The notes under the pieces: model-generated
The model's database searches: none
What the model was told of the DNA's origin: nothing
The model's input: only the letters and a program-made list of their open reading frames with translations
Source of the DNA: Hugenholtzia roseola DSM 9546
GTDB lineage: Bacteria; Bacteroidota; Bacteroidia; Cytophagales; Bernardetiaceae
DNA length: 64,000 nucleotides
Reading direction: 5' to 3'
Assembly: GCF_000422585.1 (NCBI RefSeq)
Contig: NZ_AUGI01000038.1
Location: 1-64,000 of the forward strand
Position numbers and translations under genes: made by a program
In this document: positions 8,235 through 15,458 of the stretch, in pieces
Position numbering within the stretch: the first letter of the stretch is position 1
How the letters are laid out: every line of letters begins with the position of its first letter

Positions 8235-9938
8235 CTATTCCATCACCGTAGGCGGCTCGATGGGTGTATCGCTCTTGACCACAACGAAAGCAGAGATGGC
8301 ATAAAACGCTCCGCCGTTGTTGCCGTCATTGCGCCAATTTTGGAAACTGTATTCATAGCTAAATTCCTGCCCCGCGCGGCTTTGGGCAAACTCATCGAGG
8401 CGAATCGGCACTTCCATGCCCGGACACCAGCCTGCTCTATCAGGTCGCCAATTTCCATTTTGGGGGCGCACAGGGTTGTTGGCACAGCCGATGGCATTGA
8501 GCTGATGCGAAAACAAAGGCGCACCATCGATTTTGACTTGGTGAGTGCGGAAGCACCATTCTGCACAAGGTCTGCCGTTGTCCATAGGCGTGGCGTGTCC
8601 CCAGCCTGTGATAAGGGTTCGGAAATAGGTCTTTTGCGCATTTTGCGGAATCCTGACCCTTTTGGTCAAATCAAAAGCAGACGCATCAGAACCATAAGGG
8701 ACTTGCTGCGTGTGTTCGTTGTACTGAAAAAGCGGACGAATGGCAGAATAGGCATAATCAGGCAGTCCCTCGATGTAGTCAAATTCTACACTCAAAAGCC
8801 AACCATCACTACCCCAAACCTCGATAAATGCCTGCAATTCTACTTCGCCTTTTAAAATAGATTTAAAATCAGTTACGTCTATCAAAAAGCCACGCTCTAA
8901 TTTTCGGTTATCCACGCCATAGGGCGTAATGTAGCGTCCCATTTCATAAAGTTGGTTGCTTTCAGGGTCGCGCACCAAAATATTAGCATATACGTCCCAT
9001 TCGTTACAACCGCGCGAAGGGCAATCCAGACGCACGTACATATTGATTTTAGAAACGTTTTCTATATCATTTTTCAAATTAAAGCGTTTCGTGATGCGAT
9101 GTGAAAGCCCGTCCCCAAAAGCCAAATGTTCGCGCTCGAAAGTTTTGTAGTTGTAAGTTGTTGTCGCGACAACTTCGCCCTCTGCGGTCAGGCGTGCGCC
9201 CAAAGCCCCTTCCGAATGGGCTACAATATCTTGACTTAGAAGCCCGCTCGATTGCGCGTTGGGTGAAAATCGTACAAAAACCGTCTTCGGATTTTGATTG
9301 AGTTCTTGTGCAGAAATGGTAATTCTTTGTAAAAAACTTTCATTATCCAAAGAAAGCATAAAATCCAAACCGCTATTAAGCGTAACGTTTTGCGTCAAAT
9401 TCCTACCCGAAACCTCGAAAGTTTGGAGGCGAGAATGGCTGCCTGCTTCTGCTCTAAAACCCTTTAATTCGGTTTTGTCAAAAAGAACCGCTGGGCGGCT
9501 ATCTGTTACGATTTCTATTTTTAGCTCAACTTTTAGTTCGTTTTCTAAACTGCTTCCAGTAAAAAGCAATTCATTTTCTACCAACCCTACTGCCTTATTT
9601 GTGGCATCAAAACGAACCCAAATGAGCTTTTCGGTAGCCAAATCAGCACTTGCAAAGGTAAGTTGGGAAACATAATTTTGCCCATCAAGGGAAATTTCGA
9701 AGCCTGCACTGCTTTGCACCACAAGCGATTCCGAAAAACCTAATGCCTTAAAATTCAAAGACTTAGGTGCAGAAATTTCGTTTTCGAAGACCGTACCCAA
9801 ATCCAAAGTAGGCGCGGAAAAGTCTATCTTTGCGCTGCTTTTTTCGTCTTCTTTGCTACATGCCGCCAAGAAAACGAAGAGAGCCAAAATTGCTATCCCT
9901 TGCCAAAGGATAGTCCAAAAGGAAAGATTTTTTTTCAT
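8235..9938 (-). CDS. PNGase F-like peptide-N-glycosidase lipoprotein
   Basis: The predicted reaction is cleavage of N-linked glycans from asparagine (EC 3.5.1.52 family). The start is the ATG at 9936-9938, which opens a lipoprotein signal with lipobox LAAC (Cys27). Residues 35-145 and 150-255 are two similar Ig-like repeats (each with SLDGQNY/SLDNESF and WVRF/FVRF). Residues 265-563 match PNGase F closely: GRYITPYGVDNRKLERG, AYSAIRPLFQYN, DRAGWCPGMEVP, NGGAFYAISAFVV. The three acids important in Elizabethkingia PNGase F are all present as D315 (CNEWD), E373 (FIEVW) and E460 (CAEWCFRTH). The lipid anchor plus tandem N-terminal repeats suggest a cell-surface enzyme. The DUF1569 gene upstream is 84 bp away. 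Confidence 0.93.
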   Translation of the reverse strand: MKKNLSFWTILWQGIAILALFVFLAACSKEDEKSSAKIDFSAPTLDLGTVFENEISAPKSLNFKALGFSESLVVQSSAGFEISLDGQNYVSQLTFASADLATEKLIWVRFDATNKAVGLVENELLFTGSSLENELKVELKIEIVTDSRPAVLFDKTELKGFRAEAGSHSRLQTFEVSGRNLTQNVTLNSGLDFMLSLDNESFLQRITISAQELNQNPKTVFVRFSPNAQSSGLLSQDIVAHSEGALGARLTAEGEVVATTTYNYKTFEREHLAFGDGLSHRITKRFNLKNDIENVSKINMYVRLDCPSRGCNEWDVYANILVRDPESNQLYEMGRYITPYGVDNRKLERGFLIDVTDFKSILKGEVELQAFIEVWGSDGWLLSVEFDYIEGLPDYAYSAIRPLFQYNEHTQQVPYGSDASAFDLTKRVRIPQNAQKTYFRTLITGWGHATPMDNGRPCAEWCFRTHQVKIDGAPLFSHQLNAIGCANNPVRPQNGNWRPDRAGWCPGMEVPIRLDEFAQSRAGQEFSYEYSFQNWRNDGNNGGAFYAISAFVVVKSDTPIEPPTVME

Positions 9939-10022
9939 TTTTTGTGCTTTAATTTTATGATTTAAAAGGGAAGTAGGATTTTTGTTTTTATAGCCACAAT
10001 AAAATAAGCCATTCAAACACTA

Positions 10023-10529
10023 TCAAACTAATTCAAACTGTTCGTAATGATGCTTGATGTGTTTGTAGTGAAAGGCGATAAGTTCGGGAACGGAAAGGTC
10101 GCCCAAAAAAGGGTTGTAGGAATAGGCTTGCGGCTGCCCGTCATAGATTTCGAAAAAGCGCGTGAGGCTTTGCAAAAGTTTGGCTTTCGCCTCGTCAAGC
10201 GAAGCATTGCTATAAGGGGGCAAGCCATACTGGAAGATGGGATTTTGCAGGTTGCGTGCCATGCGCTCCTCGCTATAAAGCAAGACCTTTCGCGCCTGTA
10301 ATTGTCCTGCGTTGGGCGCAATCGGCTCGCTGCGCTTGATGATAGTAGAGGCGACGACTGCCGTTTGGAGATGCTCAATCATGTGCTGGGCAGTCATCTT
10401 GCCCCAAGCAGGCTTTTTGAAGGCGATAAGCCGTTTGGTGGCTTCGGGAATGGTGCGCGTCAGGAAGAGGCGATATGTCGCAATTCTTTCTGGATTTAAA
10501 AAATCTGTATCAGGTGAAAACGGAGTCAT
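10023..10529 (-). CDS. DUF1569 / DinB-superfamily protein
   Basis: 168 residues. WGKMTAQHMIEHLQ (about 42-55) and the C-terminal HYKHIKHHYEQF give a set of histidines on helices, as in DinB-like four-helix metal-binding folds; the first motif is typical of the DUF1569 group in Bacteroidota. There is no signal peptide, so it is cytoplasmic. It lies 84 bp upstream of the PNGase F-like gene on the same strand, but no functional link is evident. The enzymatic role is unknown; some DinB relatives are thiol-dependent transferases. Confidence 0.75.
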   Translation of the reverse strand: MTPFSPDTDFLNPERIATYRLFLTRTIPEATKRLIAFKKPAWGKMTAQHMIEHLQTAVVASTIIKRSEPIAPNAGQLQARKVLLYSEERMARNLQNPIFQYGLPPYSNASLDEAKAKLLQSLTRFFEIYDGQPQAYSYNPFLGDLSVPELIAFHYKHIKHHYEQFELV

Positions 10530-10739
10530 ATCGTTTCAGTCGTTATTTGAAAGGTTGAAAAAGAGTGTGCGAAATGGTTTGCTGCCGCAAAACGGTCGTA
10601 ATTTAGGATTATTTGGCGAAAAGCCTAAAAAAGCTGCGTTATTTTTGCTATTTTTGTCCTTTGTGTTATCTTAGTGCTGTATTTGACGCTTTTTTATTGG
10701 TCTTAGTCTTTATTTTTGACACTCAAATTTCGTAACCCT

Positions 10740-10985
10740 ATGTTAGACTTCAACGCCATTCTATTAGCTACGCCCTCACTTTTACAAGGCGTTGCCGATT
10801 CGCTGCTCTATTCTTTTATTGGCTTGGCAATGGCATTGCTCGCCTTCAAAGTCATTGATTGGATAACGCCCGGCAAGATGTCCGAACAGATTGCAAAGGA
10901 AAACAATATCGCCTTAGCGATTGTCGTCGGTTCGTTGGTGCTGGGAGTCTGCATTATCATTGCACAGGTAATTAGCGCAAGCTAA
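10740..10985 (+). CDS. DUF350 small membrane protein
   Basis: 81 residues with hydrophobic segments at about 18-38 and 58-80. The motif between them, FKVIDWITPGKMSEQIAKEN, followed by NIALAIVVGSLVLGV, is characteristic of DUF350 inner-membrane proteins. ATG 10740 is preferred to the upstream frame, which adds a charged stretch absent from the family. Function of DUF350 is not established. It lies alone between divergent and convergent neighbours; repeats begin about 55 bp downstream. Confidence 0.85.
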   Translation: MLDFNAILLATPSLLQGVADSLLYSFIGLAMALLAFKVIDWITPGKMSEQIAKENNIALAIVVGSLVLGVCIIIAQVISAS

Positions 10986-11136
10986 AAACATTTCCCAACA
11001 TAGACAAAAAGTAACAAACAATAGCCCCCTTTCCTGGGCAGCCCTGTTAAGTTCTGCGAAAAGTCTTGTCTTTTCAAATTTTAAAGGCGTTGTTGCAACG
11101 ATAAAAGTCTTAAATGCACCCCACCCCAAACCCCGC

Positions 11137-11235
11137 CCCCATAGGGCGGGGCTTTGATTCGGAATCATTTTTTTTGCATAAATGCAAAAAAAATGATTTG
11201 GTTTTAGAACCCTCCCATAATGGGGGGAGGGCAGG
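11137..11235 (+). repeat. Hairpin cassette, left copy
   Basis: About 99 bp almost identical to 11411-11508. It contains CCCATAGGGCGGGGC and a perfect inverted repeat at 11163-11198 with 17-nt arms beginning AATCATTTTTTTTGCAT, and ends in a G-rich tract. Confidence 0.85.
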
Positions 11236-11238
11236 TAC

Positions 11239-11409
11239 AGTGATGTTAAGTTCTGTAAAAAAACTTGTTTGGTCAAATTAGAAACAAAATAAAATTTGGA
11301 CTGAACCCTATTTTTGGGTTTGAAAATCCTTTTTTATTTCAATCTCGCTGCGGACAAGGCAATGCCTTGTCCCTACATTTGCATTTGATTTTTAGAATTT
11401 AACATCACT
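11239..11409 (+). repeat. Repeat A, copy 3 (complete, nested in B)
   Basis: 171 bp bounded by AGTGATGTTAAGTTCT and AGAATTTAACATCACT. It lies between the two hairpin cassettes inside repeat B. This is the best-preserved copy and serves as the reference for the family. Hairpin arms are at 11352-11372. Confidence 0.9.
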
Positions 11410-11410
11410 G

Positions 11411-11508
11411 CCCCATAGGGCGGGGCTTTGATTCGGAATCATTTTTTTTGCATAAATGCAAAAAAAATGATTTGGTTTTAGAACCCTCCCCTATGGGGGG
11501 AGGGCAGG
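11411..11508 (+). repeat. Hairpin cassette, right copy
   Basis: Direct repeat of 11137-11235, offset 274 bp, including the perfect inverted repeat at 11437-11472. It leads into GGGTGGGGGTTCAG, the B right half. Confidence 0.85.
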
Positions 11509-11802
11509 GTGGGGGTTCAGCAGTTTTGAGCGAAGCACAAAACCCTGTTTTTTGACCTTTTGACCGTTGTAACAACGCCATTTTAAACAAAATAAAATTT
11601 TGAAAAACCTTATTTTGGGTATAAAAACAAAATTTTATTTCAATCTCGCTGCGGACAAGGCATTACCTTGTCCCTCCATTTGCCTCTATTTTTTAGAACC
11701 TAACAACTGTTTTCATAGGATAAAAACTAAAAATTTATCCTATGAAGGGCTATTTTATGCTGTTGGTTTTTTCTTTTTTGTACAAAATTAGAAATGCGGC
11801 AT

Positions 11803-12717
11803 TTAAGACAATTCTGCTACGCGCAATTTGGCACTACGCGCACGCGGATTCTGTGCAACCTCTTCTTCGTTTGCTACAATGGGCTTTTTTATCAAATTTT
11901 TTAGTGGCAACGCGATATTTCCATAAAAATCCTTATCGGCTTGCCCAAAAGTCTTTCCTTGTTGGATAAAATTTTTCACCATTCTATCTTCTAAGGAATG
12001 ATATGCCATCACAACTAAACGCCCTTTGGGAGCTAATACCTGCGGCACTTGATTTAAAAATTCTTCTAATACTTGCATTTCCTCATTTACCTCGATTCGA
12101 ATGGCTTGATACACTTGGGCGAAATACTTAAATTCCTTTCCTTTGGGCGCATATTTTTGGAGTACCTTTTTCAAATCTTCGCTTTCTACAAGGGGCTTAT
12201 TGATACGCGCACTCACTAAGGCAGCGGCTAAGGTCTTTGCGTTCTTAACTTCGCCATATTTTCCCAAAATTTGATGCAACTCTGTTTCGGAATATTTATT
12301 TAAAACCTCAATAGCATCTTTTTCCAAATCGTTATCCATACGCATATCCAAACGCCCCTCGAAACGGGTAGAAAAGCCTCGTTCTGCGGTATCAATTTGA
12401 TGCGAGGAGATGCCTAAGTCTGCTAAAATGCCTGTTACTTTCTCAATTTTGTGCAGGCGCAAGTAGCGTTTTAGATACCTAAAATTTGCCTTGACAAAAA
12501 TAAAGCGCGGGTCTTGAATTTGAGCCGCTTGCTGGGCAGCGTCTTGGTCTTGGTCGAAGGCGAGGAGCGTTCCTTTTTCGCCTAATTTTTCTAAAATCGC
12601 CTTGCTATGTCCGCCGCCGCCAAAGGTTACATCTACATAAACGCCGTTGGGGTCTGTTATGAGGTGAGTTAGACATTCTGAAAGCAAGACAGGCAGGTGA
12701 TAGGAACTTTGCGTCAT
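11803..12717 (-). CDS. rsmH: 16S rRNA (cytosine(1402)-N(4))-methyltransferase
   Basis: SAM-dependent methylation of C1402 of 16S rRNA in the ribosomal P site. The 304-residue product begins with the family start region YHLPVLLSECLTHL, then the SAM-binding motif VDVTFGGGGHSKAIL (about 28-42), LADLGISSHQID near residue 98 and the C-terminal PRARSAKLRVAE signature. Length is normal. In many bacteria rsmH heads the dcw cluster next to mraZ/ftsL; here it follows a KtrA-like gene with a 17-bp gap and the cluster is absent. Translation probably couples to the upstream gene. Confidence 0.97.
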   Translation of the reverse strand: MTQSSYHLPVLLSECLTHLITDPNGVYVDVTFGGGGHSKAILEKLGEKGTLLAFDQDQDAAQQAAQIQDPRFIFVKANFRYLKRYLRLHKIEKVTGILADLGISSHQIDTAERGFSTRFEGRLDMRMDNDLEKDAIEVLNKYSETELHQILGKYGEVKNAKTLAAALVSARINKPLVESEDLKKVLQKYAPKGKEFKYFAQVYQAIRIEVNEEMQVLEEFLNQVPQVLAPKGRLVVMAYHSLEDRMVKNFIQQGKTFGQADKDFYGNIALPLKNLIKKPIVANEEEVAQNPRARSAKLRVAELS

Positions 12718-12734
12718 GTTGGAATAGGAAAAAA

Positions 12735-13427
12735 TTAACGGTTAAGTTCTACAAAACGCTCGACATTTTCTACTTTGCCCAACACAATGAGTACGTCAGA
12801 GGCTTCGATGGCAGTATTGAGGTCGGAGCGCGTGAGCAGATGCTCGATAAAAGAGCGTTTGCCGCCCACAAATTCTTCATACCTGCGCTTAATGGCGATA
12901 AGGTCTAAGTCGTACCCTTCGGTAAAACGCACCTGCTCGATGGTTTTATTGATGACCCTTCGCGGCGCACCAATTTCGCTGATAGAATAATTATCGGGCA
13001 GCGGCAAAAAGGCTTTCATGTTCGGATTGAGGAGCATTTCTGCTACCAATTTGCCTACTTCGTCTTCGGGGGAAAGCACTTCTTTGACCCCCAACTTATC
13101 CAAGATAAGTCTTTGTTGGTCGGACATGGCACGTGCAATAATGCGCTTGACCCCCAATTCCAACAACTGTACAGTGGTGAGCAATAAGCCCTCGATGTTT
13201 TCCCCTATCGCCACCAAGACTGCGTCCATGTCGGTTACGTTCTGTGCCGCCAATGCGCGTGCGTCGGTAGCATCTAAGGCTACGGCATAGGCGACATCGT
13301 CTTTGACCATTTCTACGCGCTCGATATCGCGGTCTATGGCTAATACTTCTGCCCCTTTACGCGCCAAGTTACGCGCTACGGCATAGCCAAAGTGTCCCAA
13401 TCCAATAACGGCAAACTTATCGGGCAT
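12735..13427 (-). CDS. KtrA/TrkA-like RCK potassium-channel regulatory protein
   Basis: 230 residues. The Rossmann motif GLGHFGYAVARNLARKG (about 9-25) and conserved acidic residues (D34-D36) mark an RCK-N nucleotide-binding domain (1-135). An RCK-C domain follows (about 140-225, with DLDLIAIKRR and DVLIVLGK). Such cytoplasmic rings gate Ktr/Trk potassium transporters. No membrane KtrB/TrkH partner is adjacent, so its channel must be encoded elsewhere. The start overlaps the end of udk by 11 bp, indicating translational coupling; rsmH follows by 17 bp. Confidence 0.9.
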   Translation of the reverse strand: MPDKFAVIGLGHFGYAVARNLARKGAEVLAIDRDIERVEMVKDDVAYAVALDATDARALAAQNVTDMDAVLVAIGENIEGLLLTTVQLLELGVKRIIARAMSDQQRLILDKLGVKEVLSPEDEVGKLVAEMLLNPNMKAFLPLPDNYSISEIGAPRRVINKTIEQVRFTEGYDLDLIAIKRRYEEFVGGKRSFIEHLLTRSDLNTAIEASDVLIVLGKVENVERFVELNR

Positions 13428-14046
13428 AGGTCAGGATTTTAGTTTTGAGGTGATGGGTAATAACTTCTAAGGCGATGTCGCAATGTAGATTGTTAGGCAC
13501 TACCAAATCTGCCGCATAGCGAAAAGGCTCTACATAACGCTCATAGGCGGGCATGACGTGATTTTCATAACGGTATAAAACGTCTTCCAAATCATAGCCA
13601 CGCTCTTTATTGTCGCGTATGATGCGGCGGCGTATCTTGACGGGTGCTTTGGCATCGACAAAGAGTTTGAGGTCTAAATGCTGTGCAATCTCTTTGAAAT
13701 AAAACACAAACAAGCCCTCCACAATGATAATCGGGCGCGGCTCGAAGACAAGCAAACGCGCCTCCACATTCGGATTGTTGAAGGTATATTCCTCCTTTAC
13801 CACCGTCTTGCCTTCGCAAAGTGCGAGCAAATCGGCGGCATACTGCATTTCATCGATAGATTGTGGCATATCGAAATTGCGAATGCCTTGCTCATCAAGA
13901 GGTTGTTCCTCGCGCGGACGGTAGTAATTGTCCTGCGACACCAAACAGACGTTTTCCTCGCCAATTTGGTGCATGAGCTGATGGAGAAAGTAGGTCTTTC
14001 CGCTACCGCTTCCTCCCGTAATTCCAACTAAGTAGGGCTTTTGCAT
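13417..14046 (-). CDS. udk: Uridine kinase
   Basis: ATP/GTP-dependent phosphorylation of uridine/cytidine in pyrimidine salvage. The P-loop GGSGSGKT is at residues 11-18; SQDNYYRPREEQ and the FDMPQSID region follow, then RRIIRDNKERGY with the LID arginines. The ATG at 14044-14046 was chosen over a frame opening at 14067 because a -7 box lies at 14055-14062, putting the transcript start only a few bases before this ATG; the message may be nearly leaderless. It is the first gene of the udk-ktrA-rsmH group and overlaps the KtrA-like gene by 11 bp. Confidence 0.94.
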   Translation of the reverse strand: MQKPYLVGITGGSGSGKTYFLHQLMHQIGEENVCLVSQDNYYRPREEQPLDEQGIRNFDMPQSIDEMQYAADLLALCEGKTVVKEEYTFNNPNVEARLLVFEPRPIIIVEGLFVFYFKEIAQHLDLKLFVDAKAPVKIRRRIIRDNKERGYDLEDVLYRYENHVMPAYERYVEPFRYAADLVVPNNLHCDIALEVITHHLKTKILTYAR

Positions 14047-14054
14047 AACGTCTG

Positions 14055-14062
14055 CAAAGATA
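14055..14062 (-). promoter_or_regulatory. -7 box directly before udk
   Basis: The minus strand reads TATCTTTG. With about 7 nt to the transcript start, the mRNA would begin within a few nucleotides of the udk ATG. Confidence 0.6.
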
Positions 14063-14140
14063 AACAAAAATTGTAGTTGAAACTCATAAAGGCGAAAAGA
14101 GCGAAGCGTTTTGTAGCGTTTTGTTTAGTTTTATTAGAAT

Positions 14141-15400
14141 TTAGCCCAAAAGCCACTGTGCCTTTTCCAATTCCTGCCAAAAATGAGGGTAGGATTTGCG
14201 CACTACTTCGGGTTTTTCTATTTGGATAGGAAAAAGCAAACTAAGGGGCGCGAAAGCCATAGCCATGCGGTGGTCTTGGTAGGTCGAGATAGGGTCGTAG
14301 GGGCGAAACAGACGCGCAGGATTGAGTACCCACGAATTTCCTACAATCTGACAATCTGCACCCATCTTCCGCAATTCGGTACAAACGGCTTGCAGGCGGT
14401 CAGTTTCTTTGTGGCGCAGCGTGTGCAAACCCTTCAATTTGGCTCTAATTCCTTTGGCAGCACAGACCACAGCGACGGTTTGTGCCAAATCGGGGCAGTC
14501 TGTAAAATCAAATTCTACACTACTTTTCACATGGCGCGATTTGAAAAGACGCACGCCCTCTCTTTCAAAAACTGTGCGCACCCCCAAATGGCGCATCAAG
14601 CGCACAATGCGAATATCGCCCTGCAAAGATTTTTCTTTCAAACCTGCCAAAAAAATCTCGCCCTGCTCGGACAACGCCAAAAACGCATACCAATAACTCG
14701 CCGCCGACCAATCTGACTCTACTCGATACAAGGCAGGACGATAGACCTGATGCGGCACGATGATGCGATTGTGATGCCACGACCACAAGATGCCAAAATG
14801 TTTCATCAAATCCAGCGTCATCTGTATATAAGGAACAGAGGTAATGGGCGGCACTAATTCTATCTGCAACCCAAAGGGCAGCACAGGGGCAATGAGCAAA
14901 AGAGCCGAAATAAATTGGCTGCTCACATTGCCTGCTATCTTGATTTTGGCGTTTTCCTTTTTGGGAGTTGTAAAGCCCGATAAGCGCAAAGGCGGAAAGC
15001 CCAACTTGTTTTCGTAAGTAATCGTTGCGCCCAGATGTTGTAATGCCTCCACTAAGGGGGCAATCGGACGCTCCTGCATGCGTGTGCTGCCCGTAAGCAA
15101 GGTAGGACGCTGCAAAGCGGCAGCGTATGCCGTTAGGAAGCGAAAAGTAGTGCCTGCCTCACCTGCATCTAAACACTCTTGCTCACTTGCCAAGAGTTGC
15201 TGCAAAACCTGCGTATCCTTCGCCGCCGAAAGGTTGTAAAGTTGGCATTTCTGACCTGTTGTTTTTTCACACAAAGCCCCTATAATGAGGGCGCGGTTGC
15301 TCTCACTTTTAGAAGCAGGCAGCAGAGGCGCAAGCTCTCTTAAATAAGGGTCGCGCTGGTGCAAAAAAAGGATATTTTCATCTAAATCTACAACTGCCAT
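14141..15400 (-). CDS. aroA: 3-phosphoshikimate 1-carboxyvinyltransferase (EPSP synthase)
   Basis: Sixth step of the shikimate pathway, joining PEP to shikimate 3-phosphate. The 419-residue product has LPASKSESNRALIIGAL (about 28-44), the substrate-binding Lys/Ser/Arg motif; GEAGTTFRFLTAYAA (about 80-94); the second-domain TGSTRMQERPI; and the C-terminal RHKETDRL loop near residue 328. Between motifs the sequence is typical of the divergent Bacteroidota class. It lies 58 bp after the propeller-SpoIIE gene on the same strand and 94 bp before udk. Confidence 0.96.
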   Translation of the reverse strand: MAVVDLDENILFLHQRDPYLRELAPLLPASKSESNRALIIGALCEKTTGQKCQLYNLSAAKDTQVLQQLLASEQECLDAGEAGTTFRFLTAYAAALQRPTLLTGSTRMQERPIAPLVEALQHLGATITYENKLGFPPLRLSGFTTPKKENAKIKIAGNVSSQFISALLLIAPVLPFGLQIELVPPITSVPYIQMTLDLMKHFGILWSWHHNRIIVPHQVYRPALYRVESDWSAASYWYAFLALSEQGEIFLAGLKEKSLQGDIRIVRLMRHLGVRTVFEREGVRLFKSRHVKSSVEFDFTDCPDLAQTVAVVCAAKGIRAKLKGLHTLRHKETDRLQAVCTELRKMGADCQIVGNSWVLNPARLFRPYDPISTYQDHRMAMAFAPLSLLFPIQIEKPEVVRKSYPHFWQELEKAQWLLG

Positions 15401-15458
15401 GCTGAAACGAAGCTGAAAAGAAACTGAAACAAATTGACAAAAAAGAATAAAGAAAGCA

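Larger units (their letters stand above)
11086..11579 (+). mobile_element. Repeat B, copy 1: non-autonomous element with 8-bp target duplication
   Basis: Termini are GGCGTTGTTGCAACG (11086-11100) and CGTTGTAACAACGCC (11565-11579). It is flanked by exact ATTTTAAA duplications at 11078-11085 and 11580-11587. It carries no gene. The interior holds G- and C-rich tracts, two copies of a hairpin cassette and a nested repeat A. Transposition is inferred from termini plus target duplication; the mobilising transposase is not in the window. Confidence 0.85.
11040..11708 (+). repeat. Repeat A, copy 2, split by insertion of repeat B
   Basis: The left fragment 11040-11085 (AGCCCTGTTAAGTTCT onward) and right fragment 11580-11708 (AAACAAAATAAAATTTTG through TTTAGAACCTAACAACT) join into one diverged repeat A when the intervening B element is removed. 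The hairpin at 11653-11673 is kept. The divergence marks it as older than copy 3. Confidence 0.8.

Noticed and set aside
8160-8855. Plus-strand open frame of 231 codons opposite the PNGase-like gene
   Set aside because: Shadow of the minus-strand PNGase F-like gene, whose conserved motifs occupy the same bases.
10986-11802. Several open frames of 60-120 codons in the repeat block
   Set aside because: They lie wholly within inverted repeats and G/C tracts, occur on both strands and have no signal, motif or coding character.
12642-14046. A frameshift between udk and the KtrA-like gene
   Set aside because: The 11-bp overlap is in different frames but both proteins are complete with normal ends and starts.
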